Source of the DNA: Duganella alba
Lineage (GTDB): Bacteria; Pseudomonadota; Gammaproteobacteria; Burkholderiales; Burkholderiaceae_D
Length of the DNA stretch: 57,295 nt
Reading direction: 5' to 3'
Assembly (NCBI RefSeq): GCF_009674495.1
Contig: NZ_WKJN01000036.1
Coordinates: 1-57,295, forward strand
Positions 56,844 through 57,295 of this stretch are shown here, in pieces. Under the pieces are notes generated by a model. The model was given only the letters and a program-made list of their open reading frames with translations. It ran no database searches and was not told the DNA's origin. Position 1 is the first letter of the stretch; every line of letters starts with the position of its first letter. The position numbers and the translations under genes were made by a program.

Positions 56844-57295
56844 ATGCCGACCCTGACCCCCGACCGCCACGCCGGCGAGCCCGCGCTGCTGCTCACCGCC
56901 AGCGGCGCCCACCCCCTGCGGTTGCGGCGCGCCGCCAGCTTTGTCGGCCGTTTCTGCGGACTGATGCTGCGCGCGCCGCTGGCGCCGGATGCCGGCCTGC
57001 TGCTGACCGGCTGCCCCAGCGTGCATACCGCCTTCATGCGCTGCGCCATCGATGTGGTGTATCTGGACGCGCACGGCACGGTGCTCAAATGCGTGCCGCA
57101 TCTGCGACCGTGGTGGGGCAGCATCAGCAACGTTGGCCGCGACGCCGCCGGCCGCCGTCACCAGCGCGCCGCGCACACGCTGGAACTGGCGGAGGGCAGC
57201 ATCGACCGGCTAGGGATTGTCGCCGGCAGCCGGCTGCGGCATCCGATCTGGCTGGCGCCGGCGGCGCCGCGCGGCGCCGCCGGCGTGCGGCCGAC
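56844..57295 (+). CDS. DUF192 domain protein (3' cut by the window end)
   Basis: An open frame starting 4 bases after the TadC stop and still open at the window edge, so at least 150 residues. The DUF192 core (PF02643) is clear: SFVGRFCGLMLRAPLAPDAGLLLTGCPSVHTAFMRCAIDVVYLDAHGTVLKCVPHLRPW. No signal peptide precedes it, whereas many DUF192 proteins are exported. DUF192 genes are found beside Tad clusters in some betaproteobacteria (recalled, not checked). Function unknown. The 3' end and any continuation of the operon are beyond the window. Confidence 0.8.
   Translation, partial: MPTLTPDRHAGEPALLLTASGAHPLRLRRAASFVGRFCGLMLRAPLAPDAGLLLTGCPSVHTAFMRCAIDVVYLDAHGTVLKCVPHLRPWWGSISNVGRDAAGRRHQRAAHTLELAEGSIDRLGIVAGSRLRHPIWLAPAAPRGAAGVRP

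Overview
The window is a GC-rich chromosomal segment from a betaproteobacterium, most likely a member of the Oxalobacteraceae (Massilia/Duganella type). This is inferred from the conserved order gyrA-serC-pheA-hisC-tyrA-aroA-cmk-rpsA-ihfB-lapA-lapB, the ubiG-gph-ompA block on the opposite strand beside gyrA, and protein features typical of Burkholderiales. No tRNA, rRNA, CRISPR array or insertion sequence was seen. One stable RNA, tmRNA (ssrA), is clear.

Region by region: 1-8604 is a mixed housekeeping and accessory stretch (cut-off membrane protein, PLP aminotransferase, FliT-like chaperone, HDOD protein, methyltransferase, CsbD protein, dipeptidyl peptidase IV, MATE exporter). 8698-11008 holds a secreted beta/gamma-crystallin, a retron-like reverse transcriptase with a structured non-coding leader, and a VOC protein. 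11204-19849 holds a CocE-type hydrolase, the CbpA/CbpM co-chaperone pair, a LysR-azoreductase divergon, a nicotinamidase-PncB NAD salvage operon and a TetR-monooxygenase pair. 20219-20579 is ssrA, followed by a short AT-richer patch with a JAB-like metalloprotease gene and a small partner gene. 21591-23053 is an ECF41 sigma factor with its carboxymuconolactone decarboxylase partner; both carry the same TGTCACA-N16-CGTC promoter. 23157-26655 holds metY and two tandem paralogous genes of unknown function. 26837-29032 is ubiG-gph and an OmpA-family gene. 29436-44566 is the conserved core from gyrA through aromatic amino acid synthesis, S1, IHF-beta, LapA/LapB, Ugd and heptose kinase.

44665-57295 is largely a Tad (type IVb) pilus locus: a Flp-type pilin, TadG- and TadE-like pseudopilins, a second 63-residue pilin-like protein, CpaB/RcpC, CpaC/RcpA secretin, an FHA-CpaF ATPase, TadB and TadC, with several four-base ATGA overlaps. 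A perfect TGTGA-N6-TCACA CRP-family site precedes the pilin gene. Two paralogous exported proteins of unknown function lie upstream of and within this locus. No TadZ or prepilin peptidase lies inside the window, and the last gene (DUF192) is cut by its end.

The best candidates for something new are the reverse transcriptase with its nested hairpin leader (9028-10625), the JAB-like pair behind ssrA, the tandem paralogues at 24425-26655, and the Tad-linked exported paralogue family. The ECF41 module is the best-supported regulatory prediction. Terminators, promoters and operators were called by eye; no search, folding or alignment program was run.
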